Origin: Anaerolineales bacterium UBA6668
GTDB taxonomy: Bacteria; Chloroflexota; Anaerolineae; Anaerolineales; UBA6668
Assembly: GCA_002455215.1 (NCBI GenBank)
Contig: DKKK01000096.1
Span: 1 to 6,131 of the forward strand
Reading direction: 5' to 3'
DNA length: 6,131 bases
Shown here: one piece after another, positions 1 to 6,131 of the stretch
Layout of the letters: each line of letters begins with the position of its first letter
Position numbering within the stretch: position 1 is the first letter of the stretch
Made by a program: the position numbers and the translations under genes
The notes under the pieces: generated by a model
What the model was told of the DNA's origin: nothing
Databases searched by the model: none
Seen by the model: only the letters and a program-made list of their open reading frames with translations

Positions 1-2
1 TT

Positions 3-137
3 ATAGAAAATGTCATTCGCAAGCTAAAAATCTTTCGCATTTTGTGCGAACGCTATCGAAACCGGCGCAAACGATTCGGATTGCGCTTCAACTTGATTGC
101 TGCCATCTACAATCTCGAACTCAAAATGGCTTCCTGA
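3..137 (+). pseudogene. IS5-family transposase, C-terminal 44 residues (cut by window edge or remnant)
   Basis: The reading frame is open from the left edge and ends in TGA at 135-137. It encodes the end of a DDE transposase of the IS5 family. Visible hallmarks are the start IENVIRKLKIFRIL, followed by the very basic RYRNRRKRFGLRFNL and the terminal IYNLELKMAS, which is the usual ending of many IS5-family transposases. The Glu at codon 2 (positions 6-8) sits where the last acidic residue of the DDE triad is expected (family knowledge, not proven here). Everything upstream lies outside the window, so it cannot be decided whether the element is whole or a remnant. The downstream cyclase fragment continues in the same frame after the stop, which suggests the insertion removed or displaced the 5' half of that gene. 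Confidence 0.85.
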
Positions 138-138
138 C

Positions 139-157
139 AGACTTATGCAAGATGTCT
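139..157. repeat. Candidate right end (terminal inverted repeat) of the IS5-family element
   Basis: This 19-bp stretch begins two bases after the transposase stop and is imperfectly palindromic, with AGAC at 139-142 and GTCT at 154-157. IS5-family elements commonly end a few tens of bases after the transposase stop, and recognisable cyclase sequence begins at about 160. The left end of the element is outside the window, so neither the inverted repeat nor a target-site duplication can be confirmed. The exact boundary is a guess. Confidence 0.3.
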
Positions 158-158
158 A

Positions 159-386
159 TTGGACTGCATTAGCGAAGAAAACAAAAGCGTTGCCCGTATG
201 CTTTTTTCTGGCATTCACCAAGACGTCTTTTGGGGCTACCCCCCCACCGGGGAGCGCGTAGAATGGGCGGGAGCGGCATTTTTTACGTTTGAGCAAGGCA
301 AAATTCTTGACCTGTGGGTGCTGGGCGATGTACACGGACTATTGCAACAACTTGCCCACAACCAAGCCAAAACCGCCCCCGCTTGA
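159..386 (+). pseudogene. SnoaL-like ester cyclase, 5'-truncated
   Basis: The 75 residues match the C-terminal half of the SnoaL-like polyketide cyclase/ester cyclase family, small NTF2-fold proteins of usually about 130-150 residues. Family landmarks in order are FSGIH (residues 16-20), the PPTG turn (28-31), a hydrophobic strand AAFFTF (39-44), GKILDLW (47-53) and the ending DVHGLLQQL (57-65). The N-terminal half of the cone-shaped fold is missing, and the only available start is a TTG at 159 without a convincing ribosome binding site. The same frame is open back to the transposase stop at 135-137, so the start is not a natural one. I read this as a gene broken by the adjacent insertion sequence. 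Members of this family are often of unknown substrate, so no reaction is assigned. It is unrelated in function and orientation to the oxidase-maturation genes and is convergent with them. Confidence 0.75.
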
Positions 387-476
387 TTGCCGAATTAGCC
401 TGGTTTTCGGTTTCTCCCTTGGCTGAGCGAAGCTCCTTTCCAAAGTGCCCCTAAACCGCCGCTGGCGCACCCACCC
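387..476. other. Intergenic gap between convergent genes
   Basis: This 90-bp gap separates the plus-strand cyclase fragment from the minus-strand regulator, so it should hold transcription ends for both. Only weak inverted repeats are visible: CGGTTT at 408-413 can pair with AAACCG at 370-375, TTGGCT at 419-424 with AGCCAA at 365-370, and there is a small GAGC/GCTC hairpin at 425-435. None is followed by a clear T-tract on either strand, so no intrinsic terminator is called with confidence. Confidence 0.4.
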
Positions 477-1160
477 CTACCCAGTAAAACGCGCCAACTT
501 CTCACGGTCAATCAGCTCTATCTTGTTGCGTTGCACCACAATCGCGCCATCGCTTTCCATATTGCGCAAGGCGCGTTGAATCATATCGGGCACTGTCCCC
601 AGGCGTGCCGCCAATTCGGCTTGCGTCTGCCAACGCGGACGATACATCACATCCCCCACCGCCCCATCCAAGAGCAAATTCGCTAGGCGTGCAGTGACAG
701 TGCGCAAAGATAAATCCGCCACCAGATTTACCAGCCCCATCAGGTGGGTTGCCATACTTTCAATGATTGCCTGAGCAAACTCGGGCTTTTCGCGGATAAT
801 TTCGGTGATGGCTTTGCGGCGAATCATGCAGATACCGGCATTCTCCAGGGCAATCACCGTAGCCGGATTCTGCCGTTTGCCAAAAGCGCCCACTTCATTG
901 AAAGTGTCACGCGGTCCAACAAAGCGCAAAATTTGTTCTCGTCCGTCACTAGATGTTTTGCTAATTTTTAGCCAGCCATATATTACACAATACAGCCCCA
1001 TAGCTTCATCGCCTTCATGGAAAACGGTTTCGCCACTGCCAAATTCCAGCCAATTTGAATTGGCAACCAATGTATTAACAAAAGCATCATCCAACTCCCG
1101 AAAATAGGGAAGCAAGCGAAGTTGGGCAACTAGGGTAGCAAGTTCTGGTTTAGGGGGCAT
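477..1160 (-). CDS. CRP/FNR-family transcriptional regulator lacking FNR cysteines
   Basis: This 227-residue protein has the normal CRP/FNR layout. An N-terminal cyclic-nucleotide-binding-like beta-roll covers about residues 15-125, with FGSGETVFHEGDE at 40-52 and FNEVGAFG at 87-94. A long dimer helix follows (about 126-165), then a winged helix-turn-helix at about 177-207 (QAELAARLGTV...IQRALRNMESDGAI). The only cysteines are C58 and C111, so the four-cysteine [4Fe-4S] sensor of FNR is absent. In the phosphate cassette the Arg that contacts cAMP in CRP is replaced by Asn (N98 in RQNPAT), so cAMP is an unlikely ligand. The recognition helix reads D192-xx-Q195-R196 instead of the E-xx-S-R of FNR, so its operator may differ from the FNR box. 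It is the last gene of the minus-strand set, 18 nt after the fusion gene, with no strong Shine-Dalgarno before its ATG. Autoregulation or control of the oxidase locus is inferred from position only. Confidence 0.92.
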   Translation of the reverse strand: MPPKPELATLVAQLRLLPYFRELDDAFVNTLVANSNWLEFGSGETVFHEGDEAMGLYCVIYGWLKISKTSSDGREQILRFVGPRDTFNEVGAFGKRQNPATVIALENAGICMIRRKAITEIIREKPEFAQAIIESMATHLMGLVNLVADLSLRTVTARLANLLLDGAVGDVMYRPRWQTQAELAARLGTVPDMIQRALRNMESDGAIVVQRNKIELIDREKLARFTG

Positions 1161-1178
1161 TGGAGCAATGGAAGTCTG

Positions 1179-3224
1179 TTACTTTTGCTGAATCATGCGG
1201 TTATTTTCTTCATCATAGCGCAACAAAACCACTTCCCCAGCCCGAAATTCGATTGATTCATTTAACACGGATTGAAAGGTTTGGTTATCATTTTGCAATA
1301 AAATCTGCACCTGATACACACCAGGTGCAAAAGTCAAATATTCAAGTGCGGCAATGCGCCCATTTTTGCTAACTCCTGATGGTTGAATTGTATGCTCAAA
1401 TACCCGTTGGTCATCCAAAAAAACCTGAAGCTGGATGGGAAAATGTTTGCCGCCAAAAATTTGCGCGGCATCCGCACCGGGTGGCAAATCGTAGTTTTTT
1501 GGCACGGCAAAAGCTTCTACCACCCCTTTTGCATCAATTGCAATACGCAGGGCGGCTAGGCTGGCAGATTGGCGGCTGGCAGGCACATCCACCCACAAGC
1601 CAAGCGCAAACACCACCAACAACAAGCCCAACCCTGCCAAAGCACCAAACGCCTTTGGCAGAAGCTTGGCGCGTCCCTTAGTGACTGGCAACTGCGGGGC
1701 GCGATTGGGAGTGGATTCTTGCAAACAAGTGGATAACAAGCTTGCCAGCGGTTGCCCATCGGTGGGGGTGGCAGACAACCAATGCAGGTGAAGGGTGAGC
1801 AACGCCTTGTGCAGGCGCAAACGCTCGGCAATCCAATAGCTATCTTCACGGTAATGGTCATCATCCAGCGGTGTGCCCAGCAAAATTGTGGCTCGCACGC
1901 CAGCCTGATTCAGCCACTTCAACCAATCCAGATTCACCGCTCCAATGCTAGAAACCGCCACCAAGACCACCTTTCCTAGCCCTTGCCAGTCTGCCACGCC
2001 AATGTCCTTGCCACGCATGGCAGTTTGGAGCGGCTCTGGCAGTCCGTTCAGTCCCACTGTGCGGCGCGGTACAAACACCACTGCCACCGGATTTTCGCGG
2101 GGAGCTTGTGCTTGCACTGCCGCTTGCAGGGCGTGCAAAACATCCTTGGCGGCAATATTTGCAATTGTGATGGCATTGGCGGGGCACGCGCCCACACAAA
2201 TGCCACAAGCCGTACATTGCGCCGGATTTATCACCGCCAGCCGGTGATAACCAGAATCATCGGTGCGGTTGACCATGCGAATGGCATCATACGGGCACTC
2301 ATTGGCGCACAACACACAGCCAGTACAAGCGGGCGGTACCACCACGGCGGGTTGATACTGCCGATTTTTTGCCAGCCAAGGCAACAAAAACAAACTGCCA
2401 AAGGCAAAAAATGTTAGTCCCAGCACAATCCCATTGCCAAATTGGTCTAACAAAGGCAAAAAGCCCAGATAGAGCGTATTCATAGGCACATCTTGCAAGG
2501 CATGGCTTAAATTGGCGGGAGCGGCAGACGCGACAGGCTTTAAAATTGCCAAGATTGCCAGTGCCAGCACCGTTTGCGCCATCACCCAGCGTGGTGCCCA
2601 CCAACGGGCGCGTGCCAACCGCAGGACATGCACATAAATCGCCAAAAAGGTGATGATGGGAATGAAGATGTGCAGGAACAGGATAATCACAAAATTAGAG
2701 AACGTTTTGGAAGCCAAATCGGAGGCGACATAGGTCAACGCCGAAGCACCACCCAAATTGCTCATCATCAACTCGGTCAACCACTGCGCCCGCCCATCCC
2801 AAATTAGCCAAAAACCCATAGTGCCAACAATCCAGGTAAAAGCCAGCATTAGCCACCCGCTTGTCCAAGCCAACCAACGTGCCCCCCAATAGCGGTCACT
2901 GAACAGCATCTTCAAAAAGTGCAGGACTATCAGAATGAGCAAGCCGTCTGAAGCGTATTTATGCAAACTGCGCACAAAACTGCCCAGCCAATGACCGCTG
3001 ATTCTTTCCACGCTTTGGTAGGCAACATCTGCGCCCGGGCGGTAAATTACCGACAAGTACACCCCGCTCACCACCAAAACGGTGAGTAGGAAAATGCTAA
3101 GGGTGCCGAGATGATAAAACGGGTTATATTCGCTGTCGGTAACGCGATTGACAGCGCCTTCCAGGTGTGTCCACAATTTTTCTAGTGTTAGCAAAAAACG
3201 GCGTTGGGGAACAGTTTGTTTCAT
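1179..3224 (-). CDS. Cytochrome b / 2[4Fe-4S] ferredoxin / MvhD-like / periplasmic-domain fusion protein
   Basis: This 681-residue inner-membrane protein is built from several modules. Residues 31-285 are a cytochrome b N-terminal-type domain with about six membrane helices. Two His pairs with the classic spacing, H88/H102 and H185/H199, should hold two b haems, while the cytochrome b C-terminal domain with its PEWY quinol motif is absent. Residues 300-347 form a bacterial ferredoxin with C300, C303, C306, C310 and C337, C340, C343, C347, enough for two [4Fe-4S] clusters. Residues 380-486 resemble the MvhD/hydrogenase iron-sulfur subunit fold (DDDHYREDSYWIAERLR at 454-470) but contain no cysteine. 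A seventh helix lies at about 525-545, and residues 546-681 form a beta-rich tail. Helix count places the ferredoxin in the cytoplasm and the tail in the periplasm. The ATG at 3222-3224 lies 12 nt after ccoI, with a weak AGAAG at 3234-3238. Membrane anchor, ferredoxin pair and periplasmic beta domain parallel CcoG/FixG, so a role in copper reduction or oxidase assembly is possible (inference). It is not a homologue of CcoG by visible sequence. Confidence 0.88.
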   Translation of the reverse strand: MKQTVPQRRFLLTLEKLWTHLEGAVNRVTDSEYNPFYHLGTLSIFLLTVLVVSGVYLSVIYRPGADVAYQSVERISGHWLGSFVRSLHKYASDGLLILIVLHFLKMLFSDRYWGARWLAWTSGWLMLAFTWIVGTMGFWLIWDGRAQWLTELMMSNLGGASALTYVASDLASKTFSNFVIILFLHIFIPIITFLAIYVHVLRLARARWWAPRWVMAQTVLALAILAILKPVASAAPANLSHALQDVPMNTLYLGFLPLLDQFGNGIVLGLTFFAFGSLFLLPWLAKNRQYQPAVVVPPACTGCVLCANECPYDAIRMVNRTDDSGYHRLAVINPAQCTACGICVGACPANAITIANIAAKDVLHALQAAVQAQAPRENPVAVVFVPRRTVGLNGLPEPLQTAMRGKDIGVADWQGLGKVVLVAVSSIGAVNLDWLKWLNQAGVRATILLGTPLDDDHYREDSYWIAERLRLHKALLTLHLHWLSATPTDGQPLASLLSTCLQESTPNRAPQLPVTKGRAKLLPKAFGALAGLGLLLVVFALGLWVDVPASRQSASLAALRIAIDAKGVVEAFAVPKNYDLPPGADAAQIFGGKHFPIQLQVFLDDQRVFEHTIQPSGVSKNGRIAALEYLTFAPGVYQVQILLQNDNQTFQSVLNESIEFRAGEVVLLRYDEENNRMIQQK
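1635..1660. repeat. Perfect 8-bp inverted repeat inside the fusion gene
   Basis: TGCCAAAG (1635-1642) and CTTTGGCA (1653-1660) are exact reverse complements separated by 10 nt. The site lies in the region encoding the start of the last membrane helix (PKAFGALAG). No T-tract follows, and no role is assigned. Confidence 0.35.
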
Positions 3225-3236
3225 AATGAGATGCTT

Positions 3237-5588
3237 CTAGGTTGAAAGGGCTTGCCCGCCGGATGGTTCTTCCAGTGGGAATTGTTTCATGCGCAAGGCA
3301 TTGGCAGTAACAAAAAAACTGCTAAGCACCATTGCCAGTGCGGCAAAAAGCGGCTGGAGCAAGCCACACATGGCAATACCCACCCCAATTAAGTTGTAAA
3401 TCAGCGCCCACCACAGGTTTTGCTTCACCCGTTGGCGGGCAGATTTTGCCAAGCGAAATAGCCAGGCAATGCGCAACAAAGAATCGTTGACCAAAATGAC
3501 ATCCGCCGTGCTTTGGGCAAGCTGTGCGCCGTGACTTAAAGTGATGCCCACCGATGCGGCGGCAAGTGCCAGTGTGTCGTTGATGCCATCCCCTATCATG
3601 GCAGTTTCCCCGGCTTGCAAGAAAGTCATTTTGTCTTGTGGGGTTAACCCGGCAAACACCGGGATTTTCCACTGCGCTTGCCAGTACTTGCCCGCGTGTG
3701 GGTCATCGCCAGTCAAGATTGCCAGGCGCAATTCCTGCGCTTGCAAGGCATTGAACAGTGCCAGCGTGTCGGCACGCGGGGTTTCCCCCAGTGCCAAACA
3801 GCCCAAAACCTGCCTGGCATTGGCGACATACACTACCAGCCGCCCCCACTCCTGCCATTCGGCGGCTTGTTTTCCCAGCAAGTCGGGCACAATCAAGCCT
3901 TGTTTTTCCAACCAGTGGCGATTGCCCAGCCACAAGGCTTCACCGGCACTAACGGAAATTCCGCTCACACCAAAGCCAGCAGTGGCACGAAAATCGCGCA
4001 CGCCGGCAGGTTGCACGCCGTTTGCCTGACAATATTGTAAAATCGCTTGCGCCAGCGGGTGTTCGGATGCCTGTTCAATATCGGCGGCGTTTTGGAGCAA
4101 GGCTGTCTCTGCGCCGGGCACAGCAAGAACGGCTTGTACTTGCAAGGGCAGGCGTGTGAGTGTGCCGGTCTTGTCAAAATATACCTGTTCTACTTTTGCC
4201 AGTTGTTCCAACGCGGCGGTGGAGCGCAAAATCACGCCAGCTTGAGCGGCACGCCCCAAACTGAGCCACAGCGTGAGCGGGGTTGCCAAGCCCAAAGCAC
4301 ACGGGCAGGCGATGAGCAGTACCGAAAGTGCCACCATTAGGGCATGTTCCAGCCCACCATGAAAATACCAATAGCCAAAAGCGAGCAAAGCCAGCACGCT
4401 GGCAAGTGGGGTGAGCCATGCAGAAAGTTTGTCTGCCCAGCGTTCGAGTGGGGAGCGTTGCCAAATCGCCTGGCGTAATAATTCCCCAATTTGCCCGGCA
4501 GTGGTGTGCGTGCCGACTGCGCTGATGATGACTTCAAACATGCCATCTACACAGATTGTGCCAGCCTTGACCGCACTGCCTGCCTGGCAAAAGACCGGCT
4601 TGGGTTCGCCCGTCAATAGCGACTCGTTTACATCGCCCGTGCCTTCTGCTATTAAGCCATCTGCCGCAAAGTGTTCGCCGGGGCGCACCACTAGGCGCAT
4701 ACCTACTGCTAATTGGGCGGTGGGGAGGGTTTCTTCCCCATTGATTGTGCGAATATTGGCGGTTTGCGGCAATTGTGCCAACAGGTCATTCACTGCGCTT
4801 TGGCTGGTCTTGTGGGCGCGAATTTCCAACCAGTGCCCAATCGCCACCAAATAAATCAGCATGGAGGCTGTGTCGAAATAGTAATTGCCGCTACCACGCA
4901 CCAAGTTGTAGATTGAAAGTCCCAACGCCGAGAGTGTGCCAAGCGTGATGAGTGTGTGTAGGTTGGGTTGTCCACGCAACAAGCTGGCAAAACCCGCCCG
5001 CAAGATTGGGATGCCCAGCAGTAGCACCACCGGGATACTGCTCAGCAACATCATAATTTGGAAAAAATGAATCAACCATTGCACGTCGGGCGTGTTCCAG
5101 CCGAGCATATCCCGAATATAGATGGAAAAGCTGACAATTACATCGTGCAAGACCAATGGGGCACAGCCGATTAGGCGCATGAACAGCGATTCTTCTTCGT
5201 CATGGTGGGTTTCATTGGGCAAACTGGCTTGGTAGCCCAATGCTCGCACCCGCTTGCGCAGTTTGGTTTCGTTGGTGGCTTGCTTTTGGTAGGAAATTTG
5301 TGCTTGCTGTTGGATAAAGTTGACATCCGCCGAAATTACCCCGGGCGTGCGGCGCAATTGTTCGCTCACCAGCCAGGCGCAGGATGGGCACCACAGGTTG
5401 CCCAGTGTCAGTTCCAACAACTCGGCAGAGCCCGGTGCAGTGGGGGGTGTTTCGGCAGGGGCGGGTGAATTTGCCAGCAGTTGGGCTACTTCTAGGCAGG
5501 CGTGGCAACAGTAAGAAGCACCTTGCGCATCTTGCAGGGGGAAGCGGGTGGTTAGCCCGCACAACGAGCAAGTGAGTGCCTTCACCAT
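3237..5588 (-). CDS. ccoI: Cu(+)-exporting P1B-type ATPase, CcoI/FixI type
   Basis: This 783-residue pump uses ATP to move Cu(+) across the inner membrane to the periplasm, in the CcoI role for the haem-copper centre of cbb3 oxidase. An N-terminal cysteine-rich metal-binding region (C7, C10, C27, C28, C31) of the type typical of CcoI ATPases precedes an HMA domain with C67-P-S-C70. The actuator TGE is at 326-328, the copper site CPC at 428-430, the phosphorylated Asp in DKTGT at 472-476, SEHPL at 508-512, TGDD at 626-629 and GDGIND at 666-671. YN (731-732) and MVLSS (753-757) in the last two helices complete the P1B-1 copper signature. Eight membrane helices are visible. I chose the ATG at 5586-5588. 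The longest frame begins at 5711, but that would add 41 unconserved-looking residues and overlap the upstream gene by 130 nt. The chosen start overlaps the upstream stop as ATGGTGA. Assignment to CcoI over a copper-detoxifying CopA rests on the N-terminal domain and neighbours. Confidence 0.93.
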   Translation of the reverse strand: MVKALTCSLCGLTTRFPLQDAQGASYCCHACLEVAQLLANSPAPAETPPTAPGSAELLELTLGNLWCPSCAWLVSEQLRRTPGVISADVNFIQQQAQISYQKQATNETKLRKRVRALGYQASLPNETHHDEEESLFMRLIGCAPLVLHDVIVSFSIYIRDMLGWNTPDVQWLIHFFQIMMLLSSIPVVLLLGIPILRAGFASLLRGQPNLHTLITLGTLSALGLSIYNLVRGSGNYYFDTASMLIYLVAIGHWLEIRAHKTSQSAVNDLLAQLPQTANIRTINGEETLPTAQLAVGMRLVVRPGEHFAADGLIAEGTGDVNESLLTGEPKPVFCQAGSAVKAGTICVDGMFEVIISAVGTHTTAGQIGELLRQAIWQRSPLERWADKLSAWLTPLASVLALLAFGYWYFHGGLEHALMVALSVLLIACPCALGLATPLTLWLSLGRAAQAGVILRSTAALEQLAKVEQVYFDKTGTLTRLPLQVQAVLAVPGAETALLQNAADIEQASEHPLAQAILQYCQANGVQPAGVRDFRATAGFGVSGISVSAGEALWLGNRHWLEKQGLIVPDLLGKQAAEWQEWGRLVVYVANARQVLGCLALGETPRADTLALFNALQAQELRLAILTGDDPHAGKYWQAQWKIPVFAGLTPQDKMTFLQAGETAMIGDGINDTLALAAASVGITLSHGAQLAQSTADVILVNDSLLRIAWLFRLAKSARQRVKQNLWWALIYNLIGVGIAMCGLLQPLFAALAMVLSSFFVTANALRMKQFPLEEPSGGQALST
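5582..5588 (-). promoter_or_regulatory. Stop/start overlap ATGGTGA coupling the SafE-like gene and ccoI
   Basis: On the minus strand the ccoI ATG (5588-5586) and the TGA of the upstream gene (5584-5582) share the heptamer ATGGTGA. No strong Shine-Dalgarno is visible just upstream (only a GGGG run about 12-15 nt before the ATG), so reinitiation by ribosomes finishing the upstream gene is the likely way ccoI is translated. This overlap decides the start of ccoI. Confidence 0.6.
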
Positions 5589-6131
5589 AGCGTGATCTGC
5601 CCCAAATGCAAGTGGTTCAGCCAGCCGAGCGCGGCAAAGCCCCGCATGGCAAACTGAAAGCCAAATGCCATCATTGCCAGCGAAACCAACGGGCGTGATC
5701 CACTCTGCCATTGGAGTTTGCCTATTGCCCAGCGGGTGAGCAATAGGCTGGGCAGGGTGCTTAGCCCAAAAAGTGTCATACTGAGTCCTGCTTGCCAGAT
5801 ACTAGCGGCAGAAGCGGCATTGAGCCAAGCCGAAAGCACCAACCCACAGGGCAGGAACCCCCACAGCAAGCCCATCAACAGCGGGCTGGTAGTGGCGTTT
5901 TGGCTTAGGCGGCGCATGGTTTTACCCCACTGCGGGGTAAGCCCGGCAAACAGGGCTTCAATGGATGGCACAAAGCCAGCAAATGCCAGTGCCATGTAGA
6001 AGGATGTGACGGAGAAAAGGAACGACAGGCTGGCTTGTACCCGCGCCAGTGGCACGGGCAGTTGCCAGAGCAGTTGACCGCCCACCCCAGCCAGCACGCC
6101 CAGAACGGTGTAGCTGGTTAGCCTGCCCAAG
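5582..6131 (-). CDS. TauE/SafE-like (DsbD_2-like) membrane protein, N-terminus beyond window
   Basis: At least 182 residues of a polytopic membrane protein are seen. The frame is open to the right edge, and the first in-window TTG at 6128-6130 encodes Leu within a conserved GRLTSYTVLG stretch, so it is not the true start. Perhaps 50-60 residues are missing (inference from family length). Landmarks are GRLTSYTVLGVLAG (2-15), the GFLPCG turn with a single Cys (91-96), and a helix with FGLSTLPSLLLTR (121-133). These are typical of the small sulfite exporter TauE/SafE or 'cytochrome c biogenesis transmembrane' family that often sits beside ccoI in cbb3 oxidase loci. About five membrane helices are visible. 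The true substrate is not known for such proteins, and metal or reductant handling for oxidase assembly is a guess from the neighbourhood. It is the first visible gene of the minus-strand set, so the promoter must be outside the window. Confidence 0.88.
   Translation of the reverse strand, partial: LGRLTSYTVLGVLAGVGGQLLWQLPVPLARVQASLSFLFSVTSFYMALAFAGFVPSIEALFAGLTPQWGKTMRRLSQNATTSPLLMGLLWGFLPCGLVLSAWLNAASAASIWQAGLSMTLFGLSTLPSLLLTRWAIGKLQWQSGSRPLVSLAMMAFGFQFAMRGFAALGWLNHLHLGQITLW
5922..5940. repeat. Perfect 7-bp inverted repeat inside the SafE-like gene
   Basis: TTACCCC (5922-5928) and GGGGTAA (5934-5940) flank a 5-nt loop, giving a compact GC-rich hairpin inside coding sequence for residues LTPQWGK. 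It is not followed by a T-tract, so it is not an intrinsic terminator. It may be a chance result of codon choice. Confidence 0.4.

Noticed and set aside
365..424. Possible bidirectional terminator between the cyclase fragment and the regulator
   Set aside because: The pairing segments are short, interrupted and separated by a long loop, and no T-tract follows on either strand.
1344..1352. Near match to the Haemophilus uptake core (AAGTGCGGC against AAGTGCGGT)
   Set aside because: One mismatch and no further copies noticed; expected by chance.
1983..2417. 144-codon plus-strand open frame opposite the fusion gene
   Set aside because: It is antisense to the strongly supported ferredoxin and cytochrome b coding sequence, has no recognisable domain and has a composition typical of a shadow frame.
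2943..2952. Exact match to the Neisseria DNA uptake 10-mer GCCGTCTGAA inside the fusion gene
   Set aside because: Only one copy was noticed in 6.1 kb, whereas genomes that use it carry about one per kilobase. The chance of one exact match on either strand is about 1 percent, so it is suggestive at most. It encodes an ordinary Ser-Asp-Gly in a membrane-helix start.
3541..4029. 162-codon plus-strand open frame opposite ccoI
   Set aside because: It lies antisense to conserved ATPase motifs and has no family signature; a shadow frame.
5589..5711. Longer N-terminus for the ATPase starting at 5711
   Set aside because: It would overlap the SafE-like gene by 130 nt and add residues that do not resemble the family, while the ATG at 5588 sits in a classic overlapping stop/start just before the conserved cysteine-rich domain.

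Overview
The window looks like accessory-to-core chromosomal DNA of a respiratory Gram-negative bacterium. A beta- or gammaproteobacterium with a cbb3-type terminal oxidase is the best guess, but the organism cannot be fixed from the sequence. The main content is one tightly packed minus-strand gene set (window positions 6131 down to 477) that reads like the assembly and maturation part of a cytochrome cbb3 oxidase locus. The oxidase subunit genes themselves are not in view and may lie beyond position 6131.

Layout in window coordinates. 3-137 (+) is the C-terminal tail of an IS5-family transposase. 159-386 (+) is the 3' half of a SnoaL-like ester cyclase gene that seems to have been cut by that insertion sequence. 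387-476 is a short gap between convergent genes. Then, all on the minus strand and listed left to right: a CRP/FNR-type regulator (477-1160); an unusual 681-residue membrane protein that joins a di-haem cytochrome b, a 2[4Fe-4S] ferredoxin, a cysteine-free MvhD-like domain and a periplasmic beta-rich domain (1179-3224); a CcoI/FixI-type Cu(+) P1B-ATPase (3237-5588); and a TauE/SafE-like (DsbD_2-like) membrane protein that runs off the right edge (5582-6131).

Transcription order is safE-like, ccoI, cytochrome b/ferredoxin fusion, regulator. Gene junctions are a 7-nt overlap, a 12-nt gap and an 18-nt gap, so a single operon with its promoter to the right of the window is likely. A working model (inference) is that the ATPase exports Cu(+) for the haem-copper centre of the oxidase, that the fusion protein moves electrons between a quinone pool, a cytoplasmic iron-sulfur domain and a periplasmic domain, possibly filling the slot of the cupric reductase CcoG/FixG, and that the regulator responds to redox state or to a small molecule. 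The fusion protein is the most interesting item in the window.
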